Positions 29,470 to 37,235 of a stretch of 64,000 bases of DNA are shown here, piece by piece. Source of the DNA: Pseudoxanthomonas sp. CF125 (GTDB taxonomy: Bacteria; Pseudomonadota; Gammaproteobacteria; Xanthomonadales; Xanthomonadaceae); assembly GCF_900104085.1 (NCBI RefSeq), contig NZ_FNLD01000003.1, forward strand, positions 369,001-433,000, written 5' to 3'. Each line of letters starts with the position of its first letter. Position 1 is the stretch's first letter. A program made the translations under genes and the position numbers. Below the pieces are notes generated by a model. The model was not told the DNA's origin. It saw only the letters and a program-made list of their open reading frames with translations, and ran no database searches.

Positions 29470-30240
29470 ATGAAAATCGCCAGCTGGAACGTCAACTCGC
29501 TCAACGTGCGCCTGCCACACTTGCAACAGTGGCTGGGCGCTTTCGCGCCGGATGTGGTGGGCATCCAGGAAACCAAACTGGAGGACCACAAGTTCCCCGA
29601 CACCGTCCTGGCCGAGGCCGGCTATCGCAGCGTGTTCGCCGGACAGAAGACCTACAACGGCGTGGCACTGCTGTCGCGGCTGCCGGCCAGCGACGTGCAA
29701 GTGGGCATTCCCAATTTCGAAGACGAGCAGAAGCGCGCGATCGCCGCGACCGTAGGCGACGTGCGCATCGTCAATCTGTACGTGGTCAACGGCCAGGATG
29801 TGGGTACCGACAAATACGCCTACAAGCTGCGCTGGCTGGAAGCGGTGCATGCCTGGCTCGAGGACGAACTGCGCACGCATCCCAAGCTGGTGGTGCTGGG
29901 CGATTTCAACATCGCGCCGGACGACCGCGACGTGCACGATCCGGCAGTGTGGAACGATTCGCACATCCTCACTTCCACTGCCGAACGCGATGCGCTCAAG
30001 CGCCTGTACGCGCTGGGCCTGCACGACGCCTACCGCCTGCATAACGAGGCCGGCGGCGTGTTCAGCTGGTGGGATTACCGCATGGCCGGTTTCCGCCGCG
30101 ACCTGGGTTTGCGCATCGATCTCACGCTAGTGTCGGATGCATTGCGCGATAGCGCGCATGAAGCGGGCATCGACCGCGAACCGCGCACCTGGGAACGCCC
30201 CAGCGATCATGCGCCTGCTTGGGTGAGGTTGGACGCTTAA
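29470..30240 (+). CDS. xthA: Exodeoxyribonuclease III (AP endonuclease)
   Basis: Cuts DNA 5' of abasic sites and degrades 3' ends during base-excision repair. 256 residues, close to the family norm. Visible catalytic elements are NVNSLNVR, metal ligand Glu34 in IQETKLED, LGDFNIAPDDRDVHDP and the C-terminal SDHAPAW with the catalytic Asp-His. The start ATG 29470 is fixed by the conserved MKIASWNVNS. An AAAGGCCCGG palindrome about 140 bases downstream may end transcription. Confidence 0.95.
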   Translation: MKIASWNVNSLNVRLPHLQQWLGAFAPDVVGIQETKLEDHKFPDTVLAEAGYRSVFAGQKTYNGVALLSRLPASDVQVGIPNFEDEQKRAIAATVGDVRIVNLYVVNGQDVGTDKYAYKLRWLEAVHAWLEDELRTHPKLVVLGDFNIAPDDRDVHDPAVWNDSHILTSTAERDALKRLYALGLHDAYRLHNEAGGVFSWWDYRMAGFRRDLGLRIDLTLVSDALRDSAHEAGIDREPRTWERPSDHAPAWVRLDA

Positions 30241-30312
30241 CGGACGCCCCCAAGGCACTTGTTGCCCGGCCGAACGCACGGCCATGGATGGCAAACATCC
30301 AAAAAAGAATTA

Positions 30313-30374
30313 GTAGCGGGGGCACCGCCCGCCGTTCGGTTGGCGCGGAAAGCGGCGGGCAGTGCCCGCCCTAC
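30313..30374. repeat. GTAG-type REP pair (GTAGCGGGGGCACCGCCC subtype)
   Basis: Arms 30313-30334 and 30353-30374, complementary with a few mismatches. The right arm ends GCCCGCCCTAC, like the palindrome at 7700. Confidence 0.7.
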
Positions 30375-30380
30375 ACGAAC

Positions 30381-30405
30381 AAAGGCCCGGCATTGCCGGG
30401 CCTTT
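30381..30405. terminator. Possible bidirectional intrinsic terminator downstream of xthA
   Basis: Perfect 12-bp inverted repeat AAAGGCCCGGCA around one base, giving a GC stem flanked by A and T triplets. It lies in the gap between xthA and the convergent GlsB-like gene and could serve both. The T-run is short, so termination strength is uncertain. Confidence 0.5.
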
Positions 30406-30461
30406 GCGGTGCCACGAACCATGGGTGCGTCTTAATCGCGCACGCGGTCGCAGCGAAACGT

Positions 30462-30719
30462 TTAACGCGCCTTGCCGCGCGTAAACAGGTTGATGATCAA
30501 CAGCAGGACGACCGCACCGATGAAGGCGGTGACCAGGAAACCCAGCGTACCGCCGCCCAGGCCGAAACCGATCTGCGGCAGCAGCCAGCCACCGAGGAAA
30601 CCGCCGATGATGCCGACGACGACGTTGAGGATGATGCCTTGCGAACCATCGCGCTTCATCACGATGCTGGCCAGCCAGCCCGCGATACCGCCAACAATCA
30701 GATAGATCAGGAAGTTCAT
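30462..30719 (-). CDS. GlsB/YeaQ/YmgE family stress-response membrane protein
   Basis: Protein of 85 residues with the transglycosylase-associated protein pattern (PF04226): helix 1 (FLIYLIVGGIAGWLASIVM), IILNVVVGIIGGFLGGWLLP, and helix 3 (GFLVTAFIGAVVLLLIINLF). The Gly-rich GGxxGxLxG repeats define the family. AAGGAG eight bases upstream selects ATG 30719 over an upstream in-frame ATG. Often induced by stress; exact role unknown. Confidence 0.87.
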   Translation of the reverse strand: MNFLIYLIVGGIAGWLASIVMKRDGSQGIILNVVVGIIGGFLGGWLLPQIGFGLGGGTLGFLVTAFIGAVVLLLIINLFTRGKAR

Positions 30720-30944
30720 CAAGCGTTCTCCTTGCATTTGTGGAAAGGCGTTCCCGCGTCATTGCGGGAACGGTTGCACCAAAACTTTCTACCGGAACGA
30801 TTTAAGGCCTCGACATGTGAAGCCGCTGTTAACCCGCGTCCTGGTGGGGCCCTCTCCCTTGTCGCCTTCTAGATAGCGCAAACCAGCCGCGCTTGCACGC
30901 CGCCGCGCAGCAGAGAGAAATGTGAGACGGAACAAGCCATCGGC

Positions 30945-30950
30945 TACATT
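30945..30950 (+). promoter_or_regulatory. -10 box of a probable leaderless promoter for the phosphopantetheinyl transferase gene
   Basis: TACATT seven bases before ATG 30958, with no ribosome binding site between. Confidence 0.4.
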
Positions 30951-30957
30951 GGTGCGC

Positions 30958-31554
30958 ATGCCGAACCTGCCTTCCGAAACCCCTGTCCGCCTATGGCTGC
31001 TGCGTCACCCCCGGCGCGAACGCGGCGAACCTTACGTGCGCCCTTTGCTTTGCGAGGCGCTGGGATGCGACGACGACGATCTGCCCTTGTCGCGCGGCAG
31101 CGAAGGCCGCCCCTTGCTGGGGCCTCCTTACCAGCGCTTCGACGCGGGCTGGAGCCATAGCGGCGATGCGTTGCTGCTGGCACTGGGCGAATCGGTCCAG
31201 CTCGGCGTGGATATCGAACAACTCCGGCCGCGCCCGCGCGCACGGCAACTGGCGCAGCGGTTCTTCCATGCCGATGAAGTGCACTGGCTGGCCACCCAGG
31301 GCGAAGACGCGATGGAATTTTCATTCGTGCGTCTGTGGTGCGCCAAGGAAGCGGTGCTCAAGGCCCACGGCAAGGGCCTGTCGTTCGGGCTGGAGAAATT
31401 GGTGTTCGCCGAAAACGGCGGCGAGCTGCAACTGATCCGCTGCGACTTCGCGCTGGGACAACCGCAGGACTGGACATTGCGCGAGTGGACGCCCTTGCCC
31501 GGCTACCAAGCCGCGCTGGCATGGCGCGCAACGGACGCCGTAGGAGCGACGTAA
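30958..31554 (+). CDS. 4'-phosphopantetheinyl transferase superfamily protein
   Basis: Transfers phosphopantetheine from coenzyme A to carrier proteins. 198 residues, of the Sfp/HetI/Gsp type by length. Both signatures are visible: the magnesium-binding GVDIEQLR and [28 protein letters not shown] in the N-terminal half matches the CoA-binding SHS motif. No polyketide or peptide synthetase gene lies nearby, so the carrier partner is unknown. The last five sense codons and the TAA stop (VGAT*) are encoded by a REP element. Confidence 0.88.
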   Translation: MPNLPSETPVRLWLLRHPRRERGEPYVRPLLCEALGCDDDDLPLSRGSEGRPLLGPPYQRFDAGWSHSGDALLLALGESVQLGVDIEQLRPRPRARQLAQRFFHADEVHWLATQGEDAMEFSFVRLWCAKEAVLKAHGKGLSFGLEKLVFAENGGELQLIRCDFALGQPQDWTLREWTPLPGYQAALAWRATDAVGAT

Positions 31555-31628
31555 GTCGCGATGTGGCCTCGCCGGGAAAACCCTTCGCGACTTACGTCGC
31601 TCCTACGTCGCTCCTACGGCGCTCGTAC
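31540..31628. repeat. GTAG-type REP pair with extra half-unit copies; encodes the 3' end of the transferase gene
   Basis: Arms GTAGGAGCGACGTAAG... (31540-31560) and exact complement (31586-31606), followed by two further 11-base copies of the terminal half (31607-31617 GTCGCTCCTAC and degenerate 31618-31628). The TAA at 31552 terminates the preceding gene. Confidence 0.82.
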
Positions 31629-31648
31629 GGCTCAAGCGGGTCGTCTGC

Positions 31649-31654
31649 GATACT
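31649..31654 (+). promoter_or_regulatory. -10-like box close to the rsmG start
   Basis: GATACT seven bases before ATG 31662. Weaker than the other close -10 boxes, and GCGGGA abuts the start codon. Confidence 0.3.
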
Positions 31655-31661
31655 GGCGGGA

Positions 31662-32306
31662 ATGAATACTTCTTCTTTTCCCGAAGCGCTGCGCGACGAT
31701 CTCAACCGCGGCCTGACCACGCTGGGCCTGGATGGCGATGCGCTTTCGCCGCCCCTGCTCGCCTACCTGGCCCTGCTGGATCGCTGGAACCGCGCCTACA
31801 ACCTCACCGCTATCCGCGACCCGCGCGAAATGGTGACCCGCCACCTGCTCGATTCGCTGGCCATGCATCCGTTCGTCGAGAACGAAGCGCTGGCCGATCT
31901 GGGAACCGGCCCCGGCCTGCCCGGCATCCCGCTGGCGATCGCCAAGCCGAAGCTGCGGGTCACCCTGGTGGAGAGCAACGGCAAGAAAGCGCGATTCCTG
32001 CGGGAAGCAGTGCGCACCCTGGGCCTGACCAATGCGCGGGTGGCCGAATCCCGTGCCGAAGCGCTGGATGAGCCGGGCGCCTACGACGCCCTCACCGCCC
32101 GCGCTTTGGACGTACTGGCCGGGATCATTGAAGTCGGCGGACATCTGCTGAAGCCAGGCGGCAAGCTGCTGGCCATGAAAGGCCTCCGGCCGGACGAAGA
32201 GATCGCCGCGCTGCCGGCAGGGTGGACAGTCTCGGACGTACATACCCTTGCCGTGCCCGGATTGGTCGGCGAACGGCATCTGGTGATCGTCGCCCGCGAT
32301 GCGTGA
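31662..32306 (+). CDS. rsmG: 16S rRNA (guanine527-N7)-methyltransferase
   Basis: Methylates G527 of 16S rRNA with S-adenosylmethionine. 214 residues. The SAM motif [14 protein letters not shown], followed by [17 protein letters not shown], and the RsmG signature [15 protein letters not shown] are present. First of rsmG-parA-parB, an order common near replication origins in bacteria. No dnaA or rpmH is in the window. The stop codon TGA begins a 20-base sequence duplicated 30 bases later at the edge of an inverted repeat. Confidence 0.95.
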   Translation: MNTSSFPEALRDDLNRGLTTLGLDGDALSPPLLAYLALLDRWNRAYNLTAIRDPREMVTRHLLDSLAMHPFVENEALADLGTGPGLPGIPLAIAKPKLRVTLVESNGKKARFLREAVRTLGLTNARVAESRAEALDEPGAYDALTARALDVLAGIIEVGGHLLKPGGKLLAMKGLRPDEEIAALPAGWTVSDVHTLAVPGLVGERHLVIVARDA

Positions 32307-32353
32307 GCAGGGCCTCCCCCTTTAGATTTGAAATGAGCAGGGCCTCCCCCTTT
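32304..32353 (+). repeat. 20-bp direct duplication beginning at the rsmG stop codon
   Basis: TGAGCAGGGCCTCCCCCTTT occurs at 32304-32323 and again at 32334-32353. The first copy includes the rsmG TGA stop and the second runs into the inverted repeat that follows. Confidence 0.85.
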
Positions 32354-32429
32354 GAAAAAGGGGGATTGAGGGGGATTTGCTTTTGGCGCCAAGAGCAAAT
32401 CCCCCGTAAGCCCCCTTTTCCAAAGGGGG
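32345..32429. repeat. Inverted repeat of the CCCCCTTTGAAAAAGGGGG family between rsmG and parA
   Basis: Arms of about 36 bases containing GGGGGATTTGCTTTTGG and its near-complement. Same family as the copy at 19675. No gene lies in the 258-base gap from 32307 to 32564. A CATAAT at 32522 may be the parA -10 box. Confidence 0.75.
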
Positions 32430-32564
32430 CAAAAGCAGCAGCACGCGCCTGCGAGGACCGACTCCTCGTCCAAAATCCAAAGACGGGGGCACCGATTCCC
32501 CAAAGTTCCACGCTTCATCCCGCATAATCCCCGACCCACCAGGGTTCCACGAGGCGTCCCACGC

Positions 32565-33365
32565 ATGGCCCGCATCATCGCCATCGCCAACCAGAAAGGC
32601 GGAGTCGGCAAGACCACCACCGCGGTCAATCTGGCCGCCGCACTGGCGCGCGCGCCCAAGCGCGTGCTGCTGGTCGACCTGGATTCGCAGGGCAACGCCA
32701 CCATGGGCAGCGGCGTGGACAAGCGCGAACTGGAAGCCTCCAGCTACGACGTGCTGCTGCAGGAAGCCGACGCGCGCAGCGTGATCGTGAAGACACCGGA
32801 AGATTTCGACCTGATGCCCGGCAACATCGACCTGACCGCCGCCGAGATCCAGCTGATGGAGATCGAAGGCCGCGAACAGCGCCTGAAGGTCGCGCTGGAT
32901 CCGTTGCGCGAGGACTACGACTTCATTCTGATCGACTGCCCGCCGGCGCTGTCGCTGCTCACCCTCAACGCGCTGACCGCGGCCGACTCGGTGCTGGTGC
33001 CGATGCAGTGCGAGTACTACGCGCTGGAAGGCCTCAGCGCGCTGATCGACACCATCGAGGCGCTGAAGGCGCGGCTGAATCCGGGCCTTGAGATCGAAGG
33101 CGTGCTGCGCACCATGTTCGACGTGCGCAACAATCTGGCCAACGCCGTGTCCGGCGAACTGACCAACCACTTCGGCGACAAGGTGTTCCGCACCATCGTG
33201 CCGCGCAACGTGCGCGTGGCCGAGGCGCCCAGCCATGGCCAGAGCATCGTCGGTTACGACCGGGCCTCGCGCGGCGGCGTCGCCTACCTGGGCCTGGCCG
33301 GCGAGATCCTGCGCCGGCAGACCGAGCGCAACAAACAGCAAGCGAAATATCTGGAGAACGCGTAA
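32565..33365 (+). CDS. parA: Chromosome-partitioning ATPase ParA (Soj)
   Basis: Walker-type ATPase that binds DNA non-specifically and moves ParB-parS complexes. 266 residues, the length of chromosomal Soj proteins. Deviant Walker A KGGVGKTT with Lys11 and Lys16, LLVDLDSQGNAT, and LIDCPPALSLLTLNAL as Walker B. No N-terminal helix-turn-helix extension, as expected for the short chromosomal type. parB starts at the next base after its stop. Confidence 0.95.
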   Translation: MARIIAIANQKGGVGKTTTAVNLAAALARAPKRVLLVDLDSQGNATMGSGVDKRELEASSYDVLLQEADARSVIVKTPEDFDLMPGNIDLTAAEIQLMEIEGREQRLKVALDPLREDYDFILIDCPPALSLLTLNALTAADSVLVPMQCEYYALEGLSALIDTIEALKARLNPGLEIEGVLRTMFDVRNNLANAVSGELTNHFGDKVFRTIVPRNVRVAEAPSHGQSIVGYDRASRGGVAYLGLAGEILRRQTERNKQQAKYLENA

Positions 33366-34265
33366 ATGTCCGCCCCCAAGAAACGCGGCCTGGGCCGCGG
33401 CCTGGAAGCACTGCTGGGCCCGAAAGCCGCCGCCACCGCGCCACCCGAAGCCCAACCCGGCGAACACCTGCGGCAGATTCCAATCAAACAGCTGCAGCCG
33501 GGCAAGTACCAGCCGCGCATGTCCATGGACCCGGCCAAGCTGAGCGAGCTGGCCGAATCGATCAAGGCCCAGGGCGTGATCCAGCCGATCGTGGTGCGCG
33601 AGCTGTCGCCCGGAAAGTTCGAAATCGTGGCCGGCGAACGCCGCTGGCGCGCTTCCCAGGAAGCCGGCCTGGCCGCGGTGCCGGTGGTGGTCCGCGACCT
33701 GGACGACCGCACCGTCATCGCTATGGCGCTGATCGAGAACATCCAGCGTGAAGACCTGAACCCGCTGGAGGAAGCGCAGTCCCTGCAGCGCCTGATCGGC
33801 GAATTCTCCCTGACCCATGCCGAAGCCGCCGAAGCGGTGGGCCGTTCCCGCGCCGCGGTCTCCAACCTGTTGCGCCTGCTGGAACTGCCGCCGGCCATCC
33901 GCGCCTTGCTGGAAGCCCGCCGCCTGGAGATGGGCCATGCCCGCGCCCTGCTGACTCTTTCGCCCGAGCTGGCCAGCAAGCTGGCTGCCGAAGCGGCCGA
34001 GCAGGGCTGGTCGGTCCGCGAGGTGGAGCACCGCGCCCAGCAGTTCGCCGCCGGCAAGGTGCCGGTCAGCAGCAAGAAGGCCAAGCCCGGCAAAGCCACG
34101 CCCCAGGCCGATATCGCCTCGCTGGAGACCGAGCTGTCCGAGTCCCTGGGCACCAAGGTCAGCATCGCCCATGGCCGCGGTGGCAAGGGCAAGCTGGTCA
34201 TCCATTACACCGATCTGGATACGCTGGAAGGCGTGTTGGAAAAGCTTCGCGTTAAAGTGAGTTGA
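33366..34265 (+). CDS. parB: Chromosome-partitioning protein ParB (Spo0J), CTPase-type DNA clamp
   Basis: Binds parS and spreads as a CTP-dependent clamp to condense and segregate the origin. 299 residues. The N-terminal KKRGLGRGLEALLG segment is the ParA-stimulating tip. The nucleotide motif GERRWRA is at residues 90-96, ENIQREDLNPLEEA follows, and a helix-turn-helix sits around FSLTHAEAAEAVGRSRAAVSN. C-terminal dimer domain after a Lys-rich linker. No full parS site was seen in the window. Confidence 0.95.
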   Translation: MSAPKKRGLGRGLEALLGPKAAATAPPEAQPGEHLRQIPIKQLQPGKYQPRMSMDPAKLSELAESIKAQGVIQPIVVRELSPGKFEIVAGERRWRASQEAGLAAVPVVVRDLDDRTVIAMALIENIQREDLNPLEEAQSLQRLIGEFSLTHAEAAEAVGRSRAAVSNLLRLLELPPAIRALLEARRLEMGHARALLTLSPELASKLAAEAAEQGWSVREVEHRAQQFAAGKVPVSSKKAKPGKATPQADIASLETELSESLGTKVSIAHGRGGKGKLVIHYTDLDTLEGVLEKLRVKVS

Positions 34266-34333
34266 CTCACATTTTCCTCTTCTGATTCAGACATTTACAA
34301 TCCCCGGATCAATCGAATCGAGGGGGATAGGCA

Positions 34334-34675
34334 ATGATCATCTGGAGAGGTTGGGGAATACTGGCTGCGTTGATACCGGCAGCGTTTTTCATTCTGTTTG
34401 CGGTGGTGTTCGGCATCGGCGCCAAGGGTACGTTTCTGGCAAACCCCACCCTGATGATCCCGGTTTCCGGCGTTTGTTCCGCCGCGATGGTGTGGTGGCT
34501 GGGAAGGAAGCTGAACTCGGCGCCCACCCGCGAGCTGGTGGATCCGAAGACCGGCCAGCGGGTACTGCTGCGCAACGACCACAGCCTGTTCTGGATCCCC
34601 ATGCAGTGGTGGGCGATCCCGATCGTCCTGCTGGCGGGTGTGATCGTGGCCGGCATGGTCCTTGACCAGCACTAG
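34334..34675 (+). CDS. Membrane protein of unknown function downstream of parB
   Basis: Protein of 113 residues with three hydrophobic helices: about residues 6-30 (GWGILAALIPAAFFILFAVVFGI), 40-57 (MIPVSGVCSAAMVWWLG) and 90-108 (WAIPIVLLAGVIVAGMVL). The central loop APTRELVDPKTGQRVLLRNDHSLFWIPMQWW is conserved-looking. A purine-rich GGGGGATAGG precedes the ATG and TACAAT (34296-34301) is a plausible -10, so it may have its own promoter. Not obviously related to partitioning. Confidence 0.72.
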   Translation: MIIWRGWGILAALIPAAFFILFAVVFGIGAKGTFLANPTLMIPVSGVCSAAMVWWLGRKLNSAPTRELVDPKTGQRVLLRNDHSLFWIPMQWWAIPIVLLAGVIVAGMVLDQH

Positions 34676-34766
34676 TGGTGTGAATTAGTGCCCGTCGCCC
34701 TCTGGTCTGGCCTGGATCCAGGCGGGTCCAGGGCCGTTTGCTGGCCACGTAGGCCGTCATAAGTGT

Positions 34767-34795
34767 TTGCGCCATAAGGGAAACCTGGGCATAAT
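34767..34795 (+). promoter_or_regulatory. Promoter of rpmB-rpmG
   Basis: TTGCGC (34767-34772), a 17-base spacer, and CATAAT (34790-34795) give a good sigma-70 promoter. Transcription would start near 34802, leaving a leader of about 165 bases before rpmB. Confidence 0.6.
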
Positions 34796-34801
34796 GCGCG
34801 G

Positions 34802-34968
34802 CTCGCTTCGTCCGGTCGGCCTTTGTGCCTATGACCGGGCGGGTCCGGAAGCACGATTCCGACCCGCCGCCGGTAGCGCCAAACCATTGCCCGTTTCGTG
34901 TGCCGCTATCGCGGCGGGGCCGCCGTTTCCCTGGCTAAGGGCGACACAAAAATCTATCGAGGTGCGTA
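34802..34968 (+). promoter_or_regulatory. Structured rpmB leader RNA (possible regulatory 5' UTR)
   Basis: The leader contains a stem formed by GCGGGTCCGGAA and TTCCGACCCGC about 50 bases after the promoter, plus further GC-rich complementarity. Ribosomal protein operons are often regulated in such leaders, but no known leader motif was recognised. Confidence 0.35.
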
Positions 34969-35205
34969 ATGTCCCGCGTATGCCAAGTGTCCGGCAAGCG
35001 TGTGATGACGGGTAACAACGTCAGCCACGCCAACAACAAAACCCGTCGTCGCTTCCTGCCCAACCTGCACGAGCGCCGCTTCTGGGTCGCCAGCGAAAAC
35101 CGCTGGATCAAGCTGAAGGTTTCCGCGCATTCGCTGCGCACCATCGACAAGAACGGCATCGATTCCGTTCTGGCTGAGCTGCGCGCGCGCGGCGAAAAGG
35201 TCTGA
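34969..35205 (+). CDS. rpmB: 50S ribosomal protein L28
   Basis: Ribosomal protein of 78 residues: [36 protein letters not shown], then [15 protein letters not shown]. Length and sequence are typical of gammaproteobacterial L28. Only one N-terminal Cys is present, so it is the zinc-free form. It forms an operon with rpmG, 11 bases downstream. GAGG upstream of the ATG. Confidence 0.97.
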   Translation: MSRVCQVSGKRVMTGNNVSHANNKTRRRFLPNLHERRFWVASENRWIKLKVSAHSLRTIDKNGIDSVLAELRARGEKV

Positions 35206-35216
35206 GGAGATAAGAC

Positions 35217-35381
35217 ATGGCAGGCAAACGCGACAAGATCCGTCTGATTTCCTCGGCCGGCACCGGTCACTTCTACACGACCGACAAGAACAAGAAGAAC
35301 ACCCCGGGCAAGATGGAAATGAGCAAATACGACCCGGTCGTGCGCAAGCACGTGGTCTACAAGGAAGGCAAGATCAAGTGA
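35217..35381 (+). CDS. rpmG: 50S ribosomal protein L33
   Basis: Short ribosomal protein of 54 residues: [50 protein letters not shown]. No CxxC pairs, so this is the zinc-independent form. GAGGAG lies seven bases before ATG 35217. The TGA stop forms the first bases of a 47-base nested palindrome. Confidence 0.97.
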   Translation: MAGKRDKIRLISSAGTGHFYTTDKNKKNTPGKMEMSKYDPVVRKHVVYKEGKIK

Positions 35382-35425
35382 CCTAGCGGCGCGTTCGCGC
35401 AGCGAACGCCTTTGCCGCTAGGTCA
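35379..35425. repeat. Nested palindrome starting at the rpmG stop codon
   Basis: A perfect 12-bp outer stem (TGACCTAGCGGC, 35379-35390, with 35414-35425) encloses a perfect 8-bp inner stem GCGTTCGC/GCGAACGC (35391-35398 with 35402-35409). It could protect the 3' end of the rpmG message. No T-run follows. Confidence 0.8.
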
Positions 35426-35456
35426 TCCCCGCGAAAGCGGGGATCCAGCTTTCAGA

Positions 35457-35486
35457 CAAACCCGCCGCAAGGCGGGTTTGTTGTTT
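35457..35486 (+). terminator. Intrinsic terminator of the rpmB-rpmG operon
   Basis: CAAACCCGCC, loop GCAA, GGCGGGTTTG, then TTGTTT: a 10-bp GC-rich stem followed by a T-rich tract. It lies 75 bases after rpmG, beyond two repeat hairpins. Confidence 0.75.
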
Positions 35487-35524
35487 GCGGCATTTGATTT
35501 CTCCATAACCCTCCCACACCCTGA

Positions 35525-35634
35525 CGTCATCCCAGCGAAAGCTGGGATCCATTTTGCTCTTGATCTTCGCGTGGCCGAAAGCAAAGCAAGATCAAGATGG
35601 ATCCCAGCTTTCGCTGGGATGACGAACTCCGGAT
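35525..35634. repeat. CGTCATCCC inverted-repeat element, about 110 bp
   Basis: Terminal 28-base arms (CGTCATCCCAGCGAAAGC... at 35525-35552 and complement 35607-35634) flank a centre with GATCTT/AAGATC complementarity. Near-identical ends occur at 49016 and 57168. A single related hairpin also sits at 35422-35448. Together with the palindrome and the terminator, these fill the 344-base gap before the cardiolipin synthase gene. Confidence 0.8.
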
Positions 35635-35712
35635 GGTCTTTCGCCAGCTTCGGGCGTGCTACTACGGCCACGCACGATGCAAGCGCGCTTTGTCCTTTCC
35701 CGCTCCACCCCG

Positions 35713-35718
35713 CAGAAT
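35713..35718 (+). promoter_or_regulatory. -10-like box close to the cardiolipin synthase start
   Basis: CAGAAT seven bases before ATG 35726, with no clear ribosome site. A weak member of the close -10 set. Confidence 0.25.
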
Positions 35719-35725
35719 CGGGGCC

Positions 35726-37174
35726 ATGAATTCCTTCCTCCACCAGTTCGCCGAATGGGCCACGCCCTTCTCCGCGGGCGTGTGGCTGCTGGCGCTGGAC
35801 TGGGTGATCCGTCTGGCGGCGCTGTTGTGGATCCCCACCCGCACCACGCCGGCGGCGGCGCGCAGTTGGTTGCTGCTGGTGGGTTTCCTGCCGCTGGTGG
35901 GCCTGCCGCTGTATCTGTTGTTCGGTCACCCCTGGCTATCGCGGGAACGCGTGCGCCGGCAGACCCTGGCCTCGGGCGTGATCCGCGAGGAACAGGCGCC
36001 GCATGGCGCGCTGCGCTGGTTGCCGGACGGCAGCGAGGCCGCCAGCGAGATGGTGCCGCTGGTGGAGCGGCTGGGCGACTTCATGCCCACTCACGGCAAC
36101 GCTATAGAACTGCTCGACGACTACGCCGCTTCGTTGACGGCCCTGCTGGCCGACATCGATGGCGCCAGCGAACGCGTGCACCTGCTGTACTACCTGCTGT
36201 TCGACGACGCTGTCGGCGAAGCCGTCTGCCAGTCGCTGGAACGCGCCGCCGCGCGCGGCGTGCAATGCCGGTTGCTGCTGGATGCCGTGGGCGCCAAGCG
36301 CGGCCTGCGCTGTTACGCGCGGCGTCTGCGCAAGGCCGGCGTGGAGGTCCACGTGATGCTGCCTGGCGGGCTGCGCTGGCGGCGCAGTGGGCGCATGGAC
36401 CTGCGCAACCATCGCAAAGTCGCGGTGATCGACAGCAGCGCCGGCTACGTAGGCTCGCAGAACCTGGCCGCGCCGGATTTCGTGCGCGGCTTCCCCAACC
36501 GCGAGCTGGTGGCGCGCGTGCAGGGACCGGTGGTGGCGCATCTGGAAGGGGTGTTCGCCAGCGACTGGTATATCGAGACCGGGCAACGGCTGCAGGTCAA
36601 GCCCGTGCCCGCAGTGAGCGAAGCCAACGTGGCCATGCAACTGCTGCCCAGCGGGCCTGCGTATCCGTTCGAGAACGCGCGCGACACGGTCAACGCGTTG
36701 ATCCATCTGGCCCAGCGCAAGATCGTGCTGACCACGCCGTATTTCGTGCCCGACGATGCGACTCTGAGCGCCTTGCGCATCGCCGCGCTGTCGGGGGTGG
36801 AGGTGCAGCTGATCCTGTCGGCCAGCAACAACCAGCGGCTCACCGCATGGGCGCAGGATTCCTACTACGACGAACTGCTGGCCAGCGGCGTGAAGATCGC
36901 GCTGTACCGGCCGCATTTCCTGCATGCCAAGCATCTGAGCGTGGACGAGGACATCGCCCTGGTGGGTTCGATCAACCTGGACATACGTTCTTTCGCGTTG
37001 AACGCGGAAATAGGATTGCTTTGCTACGACCGCGGCGTGGTCGCGCGCATGCGCGAAGTGGAGGCGGCGTATCTGGCGGACGCCGAAAGGATCGACCACG
37101 CGGCCTGGAGCAAACGCCCAGCCTGGAAGCGCAGCCGCGAAGGCATCGCGCGCCTGGCCGACTCCTTGATGTAA
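35726..37174 (+). CDS. cls: Cardiolipin synthase (phospholipase D superfamily)
   Basis: Inner-membrane enzyme condensing phosphatidylglycerol to cardiolipin. 482 residues. Two N-terminal helices (about residues 14-32 and 46-64, the PLDc_N region) are followed by two catalytic HKD boxes: NHRKVAVIDSSAGYVGSQN and HAKHLSVDEDIALVGSINLD. Spacing and length match ClsA. Start ATG 35726 precedes the first helix, whereas the frame upstream runs through repeat DNA. Confidence 0.92.
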   Translation: MNSFLHQFAEWATPFSAGVWLLALDWVIRLAALLWIPTRTTPAAARSWLLLVGFLPLVGLPLYLLFGHPWLSRERVRRQTLASGVIREEQAPHGALRWLPDGSEAASEMVPLVERLGDFMPTHGNAIELLDDYAASLTALLADIDGASERVHLLYYLLFDDAVGEAVCQSLERAAARGVQCRLLLDAVGAKRGLRCYARRLRKAGVEVHVMLPGGLRWRRSGRMDLRNHRKVAVIDSSAGYVGSQNLAAPDFVRGFPNRELVARVQGPVVAHLEGVFASDWYIETGQRLQVKPVPAVSEANVAMQLLPSGPAYPFENARDTVNALIHLAQRKIVLTTPYFVPDDATLSALRIAALSGVEVQLILSASNNQRLTAWAQDSYYDELLASGVKIALYRPHFLHAKHLSVDEDIALVGSINLDIRSFALNAEIGLLCYDRGVVARMREVEAAYLADAERIDHAAWSKRPAWKRSREGIARLADSLM

Positions 37175-37222
37175 GACCTCTCACAATGAAAGGGGCGACT
37201 CCGGGGTTTGCGAGCCATCCCC

Positions 37223-37228
37223 TACAAT
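37223..37228 (+). promoter_or_regulatory. -10 box of a probable leaderless promoter for the FAD/NAD(P) protein gene
   Basis: TACAAT seven bases before ATG 37236, with no ribosome binding site. The -35 region has no clear match. Confidence 0.45.
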
Positions 37229-37235
37229 AGGGCCG

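Noticed and set aside
32505..32551. Possible parS half-sites GTTCCACG before parA
   Set aside because: Two copies (32505 and 32544) of only half of a palindromic parS-like site; no full TGTTTCACGTGAAACA or GTTCCACGTGGAAC was found.
32322..34205. Minus-strand open frame of 627 codons opposite parA-parB
   Set aside because: Shadow of parA and parB; no domains.
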